Assembly: GCA_038206355.1 (NCBI GenBank)
Contig: JBBRAY010000009.1
Coordinates: forward strand, 1-64,000
Length of the DNA: 64,000 nt
From: JAPLDB01 sp038206355
Lineage (GTDB): Bacteria > Bacteroidota > Bacteroidia > AKYH767-A > 2013-40CM-41-45
Reading direction: 5' to 3'
Part shown: positions 53,667-63,112 of the stretch, in pieces
Layout: each line of letters opens with the position of its first letter
Numbering within the stretch: position 1 is the first letter of the stretch
The notes under the pieces: model-generated
What the model was told of the DNA's origin: nothing
Database searches by the model: none
What the model saw: the letters and a program-made list of their open reading frames with translations, nothing else
Translations under genes and position numbers: made by a program

Positions 53667-55223
53667 TTAAAAAGGAACGTCTTCGCCTTCGTCTTTCATG
53701 TCGTTCATTCTTGAGCCGACGATGATGCGGTTGCTGCCATAATCAGTAACGGAACCACTCTGTTGTGATTCAGCAGGTGTTTCAGAAAAATCTGAATCGG
53801 CAAATTTCGCAAGGTGGTTGATGAACTTAAGTTTAACTGTATCGAGCTTACCATTTCTGTGTTTGGCAATGATCAATTCGGCAGTTCCCTTGGTGGAATT
53901 ATTTTCTTCGTCAAACTCCAGTCCGTAATATTCAGGGCGGTAAATAAAAAGTACCATATCAGCATCCTGCTCAATCGCTCCTGATTCACGGAGGTCGCTA
54001 AGCTGCGGACGTTTGGAGGATCCGGTACGTGTTTCAACCTGTCGACTTAACTGTGACAAGGCAATCACGGGAATACTAAGTTCCTTTGCTATTGCTTTTA
54101 ATGAACGAGAAATCGTACTGATCTCCTGTTCGCGGTTTCCGTTTTTATGGTCAACATCAGCGCGCATTAGCTGGAGGTAATCCACTACAACGCATTGTAT
54201 GTCGTGCATCTGCTTCAATCTCCGGCATTTAGAACGGAAATCGAAAATGGAAAGCGACGGCGTATCATCAATGTAAATAGGAGCGTCAGAAAGTTTCCCT
54301 GTCATGGCCACGAGCTGCTGCCATTCGCTATCGTTAAGTCTTCCTTTTTTAAGGTTTTCTGAATCAATTCCTGTCTCGGAAGAAATCAATCGTTGTACGA
54401 GCTGAACGCTGGACATTTCAAGAGAGAATACAGCAATAGGTTTTTGAAATTGAACGGCGGTATTTCTTGCAAGAGACATCACGAATGCCGTTTTACCCAT
54501 ACCGGGGCGCGCAGCAATAATAATGAGGTCGCTTTTTTGCCAGCCGCCGGTAATACGGTCGAGCTCAGTAAATCCTGTAGGTACGCCGCTGATTCCGTCG
54601 CCGTGTTTACGCGCTGATTCGATGGCCTTATACGCCTCACTTATCATGGAACTCATGTCGCGGAAATTCCGTTTGATATTTCCGGATGCGATTTCATACA
54701 GATTTTTTTCAGCGCGATCGAGGAGGCTGAATACGTCAGAAGTATCCTCGTAAGAATCTTTTATGGTCTCAGAAGAAATACGGATAAGTTCACGCTGGAT
54801 ATGCTTCTGTAAAATAATGCGGGAATGAAATTCAATATTCGCTGCTGAAGCAACACGATTGGTTAACTGTGTGATGTAAAACGGTCCGCCAACGATATCA
54901 AGTTCGGCAGAATGCTTGAGCTCATTGGTAACTGTGAGGATGTCAATCGGTTCGCTCTTTTCAAATAACCTTCTTATGGCGGCGAAAATTCGCTGGTGAG
55001 CGTCTTTGTAAAAAGATTCGGGGTGAAGAATATCAATTACAGATGTGAGTGCATCACGTTCCAGCATGAGGGCGCCGAGCACAGCTTCCTCGAGGTCAAC
55101 GGCCTGTGGAGGCAATTTACCAAACTGCTGCTGCATCACCTGATGCGCCGGGGACTTGCTTGTTATTCTTCGCTTCGCTGATAAAACATCATTTGCCTGG
55201 CTATTATCTGCTGTCTCAACCAT
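53667..55223 (-). CDS. dnaB: replicative DNA helicase DnaB
   Basis: 518 residues. N-terminal domain (about 40-145, PPQAVDLEEAVLGALML), a linker, and the RecA-like helicase domain with Walker A ARPGMGKTA near 230, Walker B VVVDYLQLM near 335 and the SRQVETRTGSSKRPQLSDLRESGAIEQDADMVLFI motif. DnaB is the hexameric helicase of the replication fork. The first 35 residues and the C-terminal tail are poorly conserved, as normal. It stands alone, minus strand. Confidence 0.97.
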   Translation of the reverse strand: MVETADNSQANDVLSAKRRITSKSPAHQVMQQQFGKLPPQAVDLEEAVLGALMLERDALTSVIDILHPESFYKDAHQRIFAAIRRLFEKSEPIDILTVTNELKHSAELDIVGGPFYITQLTNRVASAANIEFHSRIILQKHIQRELIRISSETIKDSYEDTSDVFSLLDRAEKNLYEIASGNIKRNFRDMSSMISEAYKAIESARKHGDGISGVPTGFTELDRITGGWQKSDLIIIAARPGMGKTAFVMSLARNTAVQFQKPIAVFSLEMSSVQLVQRLISSETGIDSENLKKGRLNDSEWQQLVAMTGKLSDAPIYIDDTPSLSIFDFRSKCRRLKQMHDIQCVVVDYLQLMRADVDHKNGNREQEISTISRSLKAIAKELSIPVIALSQLSRQVETRTGSSKRPQLSDLRESGAIEQDADMVLFIYRPEYYGLEFDEENNSTKGTAELIIAKHRNGKLDTVKLKFINHLAKFADSDFSETPAESQQSGSVTDYGSNRIIVGSRMNDMKDEGEDVPF

Positions 55224-55549
55224 ATTGTAAATTTACCTAATTTGTTCAGTGGGTTGCGCTGAACTTTTCAAAATCTCCGGTTAATAATTTTTTACTGAAA
55301 AGGGTGACGAAAGTATTAAAAAGTGAAACGGGAGGAGGGAATGTTGAAAACTAAATCCTACAGGTAGTAATTAAGAATAAGGAACGAATTTACAAATTAC
55401 GAATATGAGAATTTAAAATCCATTAATAATTCATTGCGATGGCTTTCAAATTGTTAGTCCTTTAGTATTTCATAAATTCGTCTCGCCTTAGGCGAGAATC
55501 GTACATTCTGTACTTTGTAAATTCGTATTCTTTCGTATTTAGTACCCCA
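55224..55549. repeat. TACGAAT-rich divergent intergenic region with palindrome
   Basis: 326 bases between dnaB and the divergent lipoprotein. TACGAAT-type words cluster at 55384-55407 and 55515-55542. TCTCGCCT-T-AGGCGAGA at 55481-55497 is an 8-base-arm palindrome. No gene seen. Confidence 0.6.
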
Positions 55550-56824
55550 ATGAGGATTTTAATTTCAATATTGCTTCTGTTTATCACATCCTGTAAGAAG
55601 AAGGACAATCCGGAGCCTGTTATTACAATCACCAGTCCTATTTCAGGTGAAGTATTTATGCCCGGAGATACCATTCATATTGAAGCAGATATCAGTGACA
55701 ACAATGTACTTTCTTCTGTGACATTAAAATTACTGAATGCGGGATATAGTCCTGAAGACCATCAGGAATCCTTTTCTATCAATGCCTCCTCCTATCACCT
55801 TTCTTATGATTATGTAATTGAAAATAAGTATCTCACATCAGGGACATATTATCTCACGCTTTCAGTTAATGACGGGGACAACAACAAGAATGAATACAGG
55901 CCCATTGTCATCCATGAAATTCCGCGATCAAGAAAAACAATTTATGTGTTTATTCAGTCAGATAGTAATAATGTAAAAGTCAACACGGTTGATTCATCGA
56001 ACCAATTGAACCATCAGTTTGATGTTGCAGGCGACTATTCAGGATCGGAAATCAATTCAAGGTATAATGTGCTGAGCATGTCAGGCAAATATTCCGGCGC
56101 CATTAATCAGTTTTCATTATTGAATAACGCAAATACGTTTACGTTTCCAGCATACAACAATACGCTTCCCTCCTATCAGTATCTGACATCAGCGCATGAA
56201 TATACTTTTGTAAGCTTTTATGATGGCCGCATCAGGGCTTATGATTTTACAGGACATATTCAGTTCAATTCACAGCAACCTGTATCTTATCAGCCGGGAA
56301 CGATCTGCATCAATGATAAATATGTTTTCGCAGAAGGTTTTTATCAGAGTGCAGGTGAAAACCGGCTCGTTGTAATTTTCTATCCAACGGGAGTGGCGCG
56401 GCAGGAAATTAATGCAGGATTTGATATTGTTTCAATAATTAGCAGAAGTGATAACGATATCATTCTTTTCGGAAATAAAAACGGTGACGGAAAAATTTAC
56501 TTGTACAATGTGACTTCAAACGGCATGAATGATTTTCACAGCATTTTCGGCAAGACAATATTTTCAGCCATTGCTATTGACAGTGACCGCTATGCCATTG
56601 CTACATCAGGAGGTTTGTACAGCTATGAGGTCTCCTCCAACAATTTAATTCCTGTGGATGTGAGTGATGCTATTTACTCGCTTGCATATGATGATATCAA
56701 TGGAATTTTATTTGTGAATGCGGGAAGGGCAGTAAGGCAATACAACTTTCCGAACTCCGGAATATTGAACACGGTGATGAGTTCAGATTCAGTACTTGAT
56801 GTAAAGGTGTTGTATAGTAAGTAG
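55550..56824 (+). CDS. lipoprotein, beta-propeller-like
   Basis: 424 residues. Lipobox FITSC with acylated Cys15 followed by KKKDNPEP. Residues about 20-125 form an Ig-like domain (VITITSPISGEVFMPGDTIHIEADISDNN). The remaining 300 residues are beta-rich with repeating units (YNVLSMSGKYSGAINQFS; YTFVSFYDGRIRAYDFTG; DNDIILFGNKNGDGKIYLYN; YAIATSGGLYSYEV), which suggests a propeller. Located in the periplasm or outer membrane. Function unknown. Confidence 0.85.
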   Translation: MRILISILLLFITSCKKKDNPEPVITITSPISGEVFMPGDTIHIEADISDNNVLSSVTLKLLNAGYSPEDHQESFSINASSYHLSYDYVIENKYLTSGTYYLTLSVNDGDNNKNEYRPIVIHEIPRSRKTIYVFIQSDSNNVKVNTVDSSNQLNHQFDVAGDYSGSEINSRYNVLSMSGKYSGAINQFSLLNNANTFTFPAYNNTLPSYQYLTSAHEYTFVSFYDGRIRAYDFTGHIQFNSQQPVSYQPGTICINDKYVFAEGFYQSAGENRLVVIFYPTGVARQEINAGFDIVSIISRSDNDIILFGNKNGDGKIYLYNVTSNGMNDFHSIFGKTIFSAIAIDSDRYAIATSGGLYSYEVSSNNLIPVDVSDAIYSLAYDDINGILFVNAGRAVRQYNFPNSGILNTVMSSDSVLDVKVLYSK

Positions 56825-56894
56825 GATTTGAAGTCAGACGACAGCAGTTAAAAGTCAAAAGTTAAAAATCAGAGGTCCGAAATAGCAAGAGATT
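56825..56894. repeat. AGTTAAAAGTCAAAAG word
   Basis: AGTTAAAAGTCAAAAG at 56846-56861 repeats exactly a word at 3263-3278. Both lie just after a + strand stop codon. Confidence 0.45.
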
Positions 56895-57240
56895 AGTCGA
56901 CTGCGAGTTTTATCAGTTCGATTTCAGTTTCTGTTTGCACTTTGACAAAATAGAATCCCTTTGAAAGAATGCTGATGTCGGCTGACTAAGAATGCAGGTA
57001 ACGTGACGACAAAACAAATTCAGGTCCCATCACCAATTCACCAAGGACATTAAAAACTTCTACTGACTTAAGTTCTTTCTCCGAAATTATTTCCAGCCAA
57101 TCATGAGCCGGGTTTGGATAAATTTTTATTTCAAAATTTTCATTTGCAAAAGCTGAATGAATGACAGCAACAACATTAAATACAACTGCTTCCACTTCGC
57201 AGTCATAGGCATCCGTAGCAACTACCGTAAACCTGCTGCA
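56895..57240 (-). pseudogene. decayed C-terminal fragment of a T9SS cassette protein
   Basis: Translation on the minus strand from about 57225 reads FTVVATDAYDCEVEAVVFNVVAV, then the sorting-domain start IKIYPNPAHDWLEI and VFNVLGELVMG. It stops at 56986, and the remainder of the sorting domain (DISILSKGFYFVKVQTETE, IELIKLAVD) continues in another frame to about 56897. Upstream the frame is closed by a TGA near 57229. It is clearly a remnant of the cassette family found at 4.7-13 kb, broken by at least one frameshift and lacking its N-terminal part. Confidence 0.8.
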
Positions 57241-57266
57241 TCAAATAGTATCAATTCCTGAAAATC

Positions 57267-57767
57267 TTAATACTTTTTTTTATCTGATTTATTTTTCCAC
57301 TCGTCAAATGCTTTCAGGGCTTCATCATGCAACAATTGTTTCATCACAATTTTCCTGGAGGAGAAAGGCAGATCTATTTCATCATATATGAACTGGTCGT
57401 CAAATTCAATATCGGCAGCATCCTTTTTTGTGTTTGCAAAAAATATTTTTTCAGGGCGCGCCCAGTATATTGCTGCAAGGCACATGGGGCAAGGTTCGCA
57501 GCTTGTGTAAATTGTACATCCTGTGAGTTGAAAATCATTTAAAACTTTACACGCTTCCCTGATGGCAACGACTTCAGCATGCGCAGTTGGATCGTTTGTT
57601 TGCAAAACCCTGTTCACACCCCGCGCAATAATTTTCCCATCTTTAACTACCACAGCTCCGAAAGGACCTCCGGTATTGGAGCGCATGGTTTCAAATGAAA
57701 GGCGGATGGCTTCACGCATGAAATCTTCACCGGACGTTTGAGCATCAGAATTGGTAGTGTCTGTCAT
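57267..57767 (-). CDS. guanine deaminase-like nucleoside deaminase
   Basis: 166 residues, cytosolic. Zinc motif H63-A-E65 and EPCPMC with Cys93 and Cys96. The pattern PFGAVVVKDGKIIARGVNRVLQTNDPTAHAEVVAI and the C-terminal extension ending AFDEWKNKSDKKKY are characteristic of the guanine deaminase group of the cytidine deaminase superfamily, which converts guanine to xanthine. It differs from tRNA adenosine deaminase (TadA), whose C-terminus is different. Neighbours do not add to the assignment. Confidence 0.88.
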   Translation of the reverse strand: MTDTTNSDAQTSGEDFMREAIRLSFETMRSNTGGPFGAVVVKDGKIIARGVNRVLQTNDPTAHAEVVAIREACKVLNDFQLTGCTIYTSCEPCPMCLAAIYWARPEKIFFANTKKDAADIEFDDQFIYDEIDLPFSSRKIVMKQLLHDEALKAFDEWKNKSDKKKY

Positions 57768-57792
57768 CGAAGAAAAAAGTACTATTTATTTA

Positions 57793-58770
57793 TTAATTTT
57801 CTCTTATGGTTTGTTCTGCTTCAGCATATACACCCATCGAACAGAATTTTTCAATCCTTTGGCGTACGAGTTCACCCGGTTCTATTACTGTTAGCACCTT
57901 GAGATTATCTTTAATGGTTGCTTTTACGGTTGCGAAAATTTCTTCAGGTACCGTCTGCGCTCCGCCAATTGGTTCTTTTATGATTCCGTCAATCAGTTTA
58001 TTAGAAAGCATGTCGTCAGCGGTGAGTTTCAAAACTTCAGCTGCACGTTCTTTAAAATCCCAGCTACGCCAGAGGATAGAAGAGCATGACTCAGGAGAAA
58101 TAACAGAATACCATGTATTTTCCAACATCAATACACGGTCGCCGATGCCAATGCCGAGTGCACCACCTGAAGCGCCTTCGCCGATGATGATACATATCAC
58201 AGGTACGCGCAACCTTGCCATCTCAAATAAATTTCTTGCAATGGCTTCACCCTGCCCACGCTCTTCCGCTTCCAGTCCGGGGTATGCGCCGGGCGTATCA
58301 ATAAACGTGACGATGGGCTTACCGAATTTTTCTGCCATCTTCATCAGTCGCAGGGCTTTTCTATATCCTTCCGGATTTGCCATACCGAAATTTCTGAACT
58401 GTCTTTGCTTTGTACTGGTACCTTTTTGCTGACCGATAAACATCACCGTTTGTCCATCAACAGAACCGAAACCACCGACGATTGCTTTGTCGTCTTTCAC
58501 AGTCCTGTCTCCGAAAAACTCCATAAAAGTTCCATCAGTAACTGAACGGATATAACTCAGTGTATATGGTCTTTCAGGATGGCGGCTTAACTGAACCCGC
58601 TGCCAAGGCGTAAGTTTACTGTAGATATCCTTCCTGGTCTCCTGTACTTTCTGTTGCAACTCCCTGATGGTAGCGGAAATATCAATTTTACTTTTCTCCG
58701 CTATCTGCTTTGCCTTTTCAATCTGCTCCAGCAATTCAGCAATGGGCTTTTCAAAATCTAGAAATGTCAT
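57793..58770 (-). CDS. accA: acetyl-CoA carboxylase carboxyltransferase subunit alpha
   Basis: 325 residues from ATG 58770, where the family start MTFLDFEKPIAELLEQIE lies; the frame is open 32 codons further upstream without similarity. Motifs PERPYTLSYIRSVTD, ETEAEERGQGEAIARNLFEMA-like GLEAEERGQGEAIARN, and IIGEGASGGALGIGIGDRVLMLENTWYSVISPE are complete. AccA transfers the carboxyl group to acetyl-CoA with AccD in the first step of fatty-acid synthesis. accD is not in the window. Divergent from ispE. Confidence 0.97.
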   Translation of the reverse strand: MTFLDFEKPIAELLEQIEKAKQIAEKSKIDISATIRELQQKVQETRKDIYSKLTPWQRVQLSRHPERPYTLSYIRSVTDGTFMEFFGDRTVKDDKAIVGGFGSVDGQTVMFIGQQKGTSTKQRQFRNFGMANPEGYRKALRLMKMAEKFGKPIVTFIDTPGAYPGLEAEERGQGEAIARNLFEMARLRVPVICIIIGEGASGGALGIGIGDRVLMLENTWYSVISPESCSSILWRSWDFKERAAEVLKLTADDMLSNKLIDGIIKEPIGGAQTVPEEIFATVKATIKDNLKVLTVIEPGELVRQRIEKFCSMGVYAEAEQTIREN

Positions 58771-58887
58771 TGTTTGATTTGTTTGTTGGTGCAAGGTAGC
58801 ATTCAAATGGAAAATATAGAAAAAAGAATTGAAAGAAGTGGTGTGGAATGGAGATATGAAATTCAATTATTGATCCGTATATTTCAG

Positions 58888-58895
58888 TAGTTTCG
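58888..58895 (+). promoter_or_regulatory. possible -7 element TAGTTTCG before ispE
   Basis: One mismatch to TAnnTTTG; ends 15 bases before the ispE ATG. Confidence 0.35.
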
Positions 58896-58910
58896 TCCTT
58901 CCTGCATCTT

Positions 58911-59738
58911 ATGATCACATTTCCGAATGCTAAAATAAATCTCGGACTTCATATTCTTATGAAGCGTGATGACGGATATCACAATATTGAAACCGTTTTT
59001 TATCCTGTGGGATGGCATGACATTCTCGAAATTATTCCGGCGGTAAAAAAGATCAACCGGAGAACAGATGTTCAGTTTCGTTCAGGAGGAATAAAAATTG
59101 CAAGAAGCATAAAGAAAAACAGTTGTGTAAAAGCATATCAGGTTCTGAAGGAAAAATATGATTTACCTCCTGTGGAGATGTATCTGCATAAAATAATTCC
59201 GGCCGGCGCAGGTCTTGGCGGTGGCTCATCAGATGCAGCATTTACTATAGTGATGCTGAACAATATCTTTTCGCTGAAGATTGCTGAAAATGAAATCGAA
59301 AAACTGGCCACAAGCATTGGTGCTGATTGTGCTTTCTTCATTAAAAACAAACCCCTATTTGCTTCAGGAATTGGAAATGAATTTGAAAAAATAAATGTTG
59401 ACCTCTCAGGATATTTCATTGTCATAGTTAAACCTGATGTGCATGTAAGTACGCTCTCTGCCTATAAAAATGTTATTCCCGGAACTCCCGCAATTTCATT
59501 GAAAGAAGTTTTACTAAAACCTGTTTCTGAATGGAAAGAATTTCTTTTAAATGATTTCGAAAAAACTGTTTTTAAAAAATACCCCGGGATAAAACATATA
59601 AAAGATCAGTTGTACGACTCCGGTGCTTTGTATGCTTCCATGAGTGGCTCAGGAAGTTCAGTCTTCGGAATCTTTGAAAAAGAAATTAATTTAACGGAGA
59701 AGTTTGGCGGGTATAAGGTGTGGCACCAGCATCAATAG
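58911..59738 (+). CDS. ispE: 4-diphosphocytidyl-2-C-methyl-D-erythritol kinase
   Basis: 275 residues. GHMP kinase of the MEP isoprenoid pathway. The N-terminal PNAKINLGLHILMKRDDGYHNIETVFYPV is typical, the ATP-binding glycine-rich loop IPAGAGLGGGSSDAA lies near residues 96-110, and the C-terminal SMSGSGSSVFGIF motif near 245 is intact. Length is normal. A 140-base divergent gap separates it from accA. Confidence 0.97.
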   Translation: MITFPNAKINLGLHILMKRDDGYHNIETVFYPVGWHDILEIIPAVKKINRRTDVQFRSGGIKIARSIKKNSCVKAYQVLKEKYDLPPVEMYLHKIIPAGAGLGGGSSDAAFTIVMLNNIFSLKIAENEIEKLATSIGADCAFFIKNKPLFASGIGNEFEKINVDLSGYFIVIVKPDVHVSTLSAYKNVIPGTPAISLKEVLLKPVSEWKEFLLNDFEKTVFKKYPGIKHIKDQLYDSGALYASMSGSGSSVFGIFEKEINLTEKFGGYKVWHQHQ

Positions 59739-60354
59739 CCGGGACTGCATTTACTCTGATCGTCATAATCAACATAATTTTCAAATATTATATCTTGGCG
59801 AAAGCTACTTACATAAGCAATTCCACGCTTACCCTGAATCCCTAAAGGGAGCCATCGCGCAGTACGGGCTTGGGCTTGCCGCAGTGGCGAAACCAAAAGT
59901 AGAAATTAAAAATCGAAAACGTTTACTCCTATTTAGAAAAAAGAAATAATACCATTAGTACCAAGCAAAGCCATTGCGACAAGCCACCTGTTACAAGCAC
60001 ACTCGGCTTTCAATCGAAGGTTGGCTCTTGGAATTTTGCTACGTTTTTTATTCGACAGTTTTGAAACTACGAAGCGACTCTCTCAGTCTCTCAGTCTTGC
60101 GCACACTTCTGCGACACACTTTGCAAGGGCATACAAGCTCCTTTTATTTATTTTATTCCATTTAAAAAGACAAAAGAAAAAATAATAAAGTGTGCTTGCA
60201 TGTGGGGAAGGCTAGTTGGGGGGATTGTTGTTTCCTCCAAATTGATTTACGAAAAATATTTTTGCTTTTGTGTACTGTATATTGAAATGTTGTGTATATC
60301 TTTAACTCCACTAAAGAATATATTTATTCTTTAACCAAAAAAATCAAGGGTATC
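59739..60354. other. long non-coding accessory stretch
   Basis: 616 bases with no convincing gene. TCCCTAAAGGGA lies near 59838. CAAGCACACT at 59994-60003 is inverted perfectly as AGTGTGCTTG at 60189-60198, bounding about 205 bases. The 63-codon frame at 59974-60165 has no family resemblance. The part after 60200 is AT-rich and probably holds the promoter of the next gene. Confidence 0.45.
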
Positions 60355-61056
60355 ATGGCGGCTCCAGCAACAAGATTCAATCCCTATTATCCAACAGTCG
60401 GAATACAGTTTACTGACGGGCTCGATGCAATTATTGCTGCACCGGATATTACTGCAGAAGAAGAATTATTTGAAAGAGTTGTTACTTACATTGCAGGGCT
60501 TTATTATACTTCGCCAACAATTGCACAACTGATAGAGTTGAAGGCGGTAGTTATTACTGCTGCTAACAATTACATGAATGGAGGAGTGAATGCTGCTGCA
60601 TATGACGGAAGGCAACGCACATTCATTAATATGTTGTGTGGTGCTGCGCTGACAAATTATATTACTGCTGATACTATTGACAGCCGCATTCTTGATGTTG
60701 AGTCGAACATTCCGAAATCAGGTTTGAGCTTTGACGGACAGTCACCTTTGTTTCTTGCGACATTGATGGGAACTTCTTGCTACGATTATTTTCATTCGCT
60801 GATTGTTTCTCCACCCACGCCAAACCCTTGGGGAACTTATCTTGACGATGCTGAAGTTTCTGCGATTGCCAATCTTCCCTTCTGGACTTCCGCTTGCATG
60901 GAAGGCGCGTTGATTGGTGATAAACTTTCTGTAAGAGGAATGATTGAACCGACTACTGACATTGTAGGGATTGAAATTATTTGTTCTCTTGCTGTTGCCC
61001 TGACCGTTACTGCGGGAAAAATAATGTTCAAGTGGATTCCGAAAATGAAAGTGTGA
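60355..61056 (+). CDS. protein of unknown family, paralog of the next gene's N-terminus
   Basis: 233 residues from ATG 60355 (MAAPATRFNPYYPTVG); a frame from 60292 adds a Lys/Tyr-rich stretch without support. No signal peptide. The chain is mostly helical (ERVVTYIAGLYYTSPTIAQLIELKAVVITAANNYMNG), with the conserved block SPPTPNPWGTYLDDAEVSA and MEGALIGDKLSVRGMIEPTTDIVG, and ends in a hydrophobic helix (about 205-225) and a basic tail. The first 230 residues of the next protein have the same blocks. I do not recognise a family. It could be a membrane-associated or a structural assembly protein. Confidence 0.75.
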   Translation: MAAPATRFNPYYPTVGIQFTDGLDAIIAAPDITAEEELFERVVTYIAGLYYTSPTIAQLIELKAVVITAANNYMNGGVNAAAYDGRQRTFINMLCGAALTNYITADTIDSRILDVESNIPKSGLSFDGQSPLFLATLMGTSCYDYFHSLIVSPPTPNPWGTYLDDAEVSAIANLPFWTSACMEGALIGDKLSVRGMIEPTTDIVGIEIICSLAVALTVTAGKIMFKWIPKMKV

Positions 61057-61110
61057 AGTGCAATTTGTTTGCATCAACTATTAGTGTTCATTTTTTTTAT
61101 TCAATAAAAG

Positions 61111-63102
61111 ATGTCGGAAGAAACGGTTAACCCTTACGTAATACTCGGAGATGCAGTGCCGGGGTTTCTTGATACAATTATTGCTGTGCTTCCTGTTAGT
61201 CCTCCGCCTTCAGTTGATGATTTGGTTGACGCGGTGCAGGTATTAATCCTTGCTCTTTTTTATCCTTCGGCAACAGCAGCACAGGAAATAGAAATACGGG
61301 CAATGATATATGCTGCGGTGAACGCATATATTAATGGTGGTATGGATTCAGCAGCATACAATACCAATCAAAAAAATTTTATTGAAAAGTTGTCGGTTGT
61401 TTCTTTGACTGATACAACTGCTGATACTTTGTTGGTAAGAATAGATGATACGGAAAATAATATTCCGATTGGAGGAATGAATGATGATGAACAGAAGCCG
61501 TTGTTTATTGCGACTGCAATTGGAGTTGGTGTTTACAAATATTTTAAAACGATTATTGATAGTCCTCCTACTCCTAATCCGTGGGGAACTTATCTTGATG
61601 TTGCAGAAGTGTCGGCACTTGTTAACCTGACGCATTGGACTTCTGCAAGTATGGAAGGGGCTTTGATTGGTTTTAAATTGTCTCCTCGCGGATTGATTGA
61701 GCCGACTACTGATGTGGTGGGTGTTGAAATTGTTTCTGCTCTTGCTGCTGCGTTGGTTGTTGTGGCGGGGAAGATTATTTTCAGGTTGATTCCAAATGTT
61801 CAATTCGTTTGGCCAGACATACCCTACACTGGTCCTCTTCTCATTAATGATTCTGTACCAATTACTGCTGACAACCGTTCGTTAAAAGTTAATGGGTTTG
61901 ATGTAATTCTTGGAAACGTTGGGCTTGAAAACACGCTATTACAATATGCAGTTAATAATGGCTTTGGACAAATACAGCTTTATGATTTATATCCTGTTTT
62001 TAGAGATACAACTCCGTACCCGAATAATAAAAAAGATAAACTTGCCAACTTCATTCTTAAAGCTCGTCTTTCGTATGGGATTATGAATATTGGTTGTATA
62101 ATGGGTGCCGGTACTGAGGGTTTTCAATTGGCTTTAAATTATAATAGAGAAGTATTACATGGTGCGCACGATACGTTGCATTATCCTTTAGCTGGTTCGC
62201 AACCGTTAGCACAGTTTAATATTTTCAATAAGGAAAGTGAGTTTTGGTTTGGGCACGTAATTAATTTTGTAATAGAGGGTCCTGTAATGGTAAACGATGT
62301 GTTTTCAATTACCATAAATGGTACTCCTTATAGTTACACAGCAGTGGGCGGTGAGTCGGTTGATGATATAGCTGGTATTTTGGTTCAAAGTATCATAACC
62401 TTTGGCGACACCTTAATTAATGGTCCAGCTTCGAATTTTATTTCTGAGGGCGAACCACCTGTTGCACTTGGAGGAGGAACTGGTAAATTTAAAATTTCAA
62501 TTAATCATGCGACTGCTGTTTCTTTAGGAATATTTGCTAATCTAACATTGAATTTTACTAATTTGAGTAATATTCATGTTGATTCTATTCTTCGAGATTC
62601 ATTTGATGAGTGGATGGCATCATTAGTTTGGCTAAAACCTCAGTTGCAGAATTGGCAATTTACTTCTGCGTACATACAGAATAGCACTCCAGTTTGGGAT
62701 GCTCTTGAAGCAAATCAATTAGTTCAACAAATCGGAGGCGCTGATGTAATTGATGTTATCGAGGCAACTAACTATACACCTTGGAACGGAAGTACAACAG
62801 CGCCAAATATGGCTCAAGAGCCAAACGTAAGTGGAAGGATTCTACAGAGGATTGCTTTAGCAGCTTATAATTTCATTCCTCCCAAGATTCAAAAATTTCG
62901 TCCATTGTTTAGTGCAGAATTAGATTTTCAGGGGTATTTTTTTCAGAACAATGCTATTTTACCTTCTGAAAATATTTGGAGAGGCGCTTATGCTGGTGAC
63001 AATGGATTTGCATTTACAAGCAAGGCAAATGTAGCTTTGACTGGCTTTTCTTATTTTGCTTATTCGTTTATGTCCAATATACATTTGGTTAGAAGTAGAT
63101 AG
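61111..63102 (+). CDS. fusion protein: unknown N-domain plus barrel-like module with an inserted domain
   Basis: 663 residues, no signal peptide. Residues 1-230 parallel the preceding gene (SPPTPNPWGTYLDVAEVSA, MEGALIGFKLSPRGLIEPTTD, then a hydrophobic helix near 208-226). From about 250 an alpha/beta barrel-like module begins (NGFDVILGNVGLENTLLQYAV, LANFILKARLSYGIMNIG), resembling TIM-barrel proteins of Bacteroidota. Around 395-483 a beta-rich insertion (DVFSITINGTPYSYTAVGG ... VALGGGTGKFKISI) looks like repeat units of tail-fibre or surface proteins. The barrel pattern resumes at DEWMASLVWLKPQLQNWQF. Function unknown; domain calls are by eye. Confidence 0.75.
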   Translation: MSEETVNPYVILGDAVPGFLDTIIAVLPVSPPPSVDDLVDAVQVLILALFYPSATAAQEIEIRAMIYAAVNAYINGGMDSAAYNTNQKNFIEKLSVVSLTDTTADTLLVRIDDTENNIPIGGMNDDEQKPLFIATAIGVGVYKYFKTIIDSPPTPNPWGTYLDVAEVSALVNLTHWTSASMEGALIGFKLSPRGLIEPTTDVVGVEIVSALAAALVVVAGKIIFRLIPNVQFVWPDIPYTGPLLINDSVPITADNRSLKVNGFDVILGNVGLENTLLQYAVNNGFGQIQLYDLYPVFRDTTPYPNNKKDKLANFILKARLSYGIMNIGCIMGAGTEGFQLALNYNREVLHGAHDTLHYPLAGSQPLAQFNIFNKESEFWFGHVINFVIEGPVMVNDVFSITINGTPYSYTAVGGESVDDIAGILVQSIITFGDTLINGPASNFISEGEPPVALGGGTGKFKISINHATAVSLGIFANLTLNFTNLSNIHVDSILRDSFDEWMASLVWLKPQLQNWQFTSAYIQNSTPVWDALEANQLVQQIGGADVIDVIEATNYTPWNGSTTAPNMAQEPNVSGRILQRIALAAYNFIPPKIQKFRPLFSAELDFQGYFFQNNAILPSENIWRGAYAGDNGFAFTSKANVALTGFSYFAYSFMSNIHLVRSR

Positions 63103-63112
63103 AATAATTGTT

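Noticed and set aside
57806..58432. 208-codon open frame on the plus strand
   Set aside because: It is antisense to accA, whose protein is complete and conserved.
61348..61803. 151-codon minus-strand frame in the unknown fusion gene
   Set aside because: Its composition (Asn, Ser, Arg rich) is that of an antisense frame and the sense frame shows a paralogous, selected protein.
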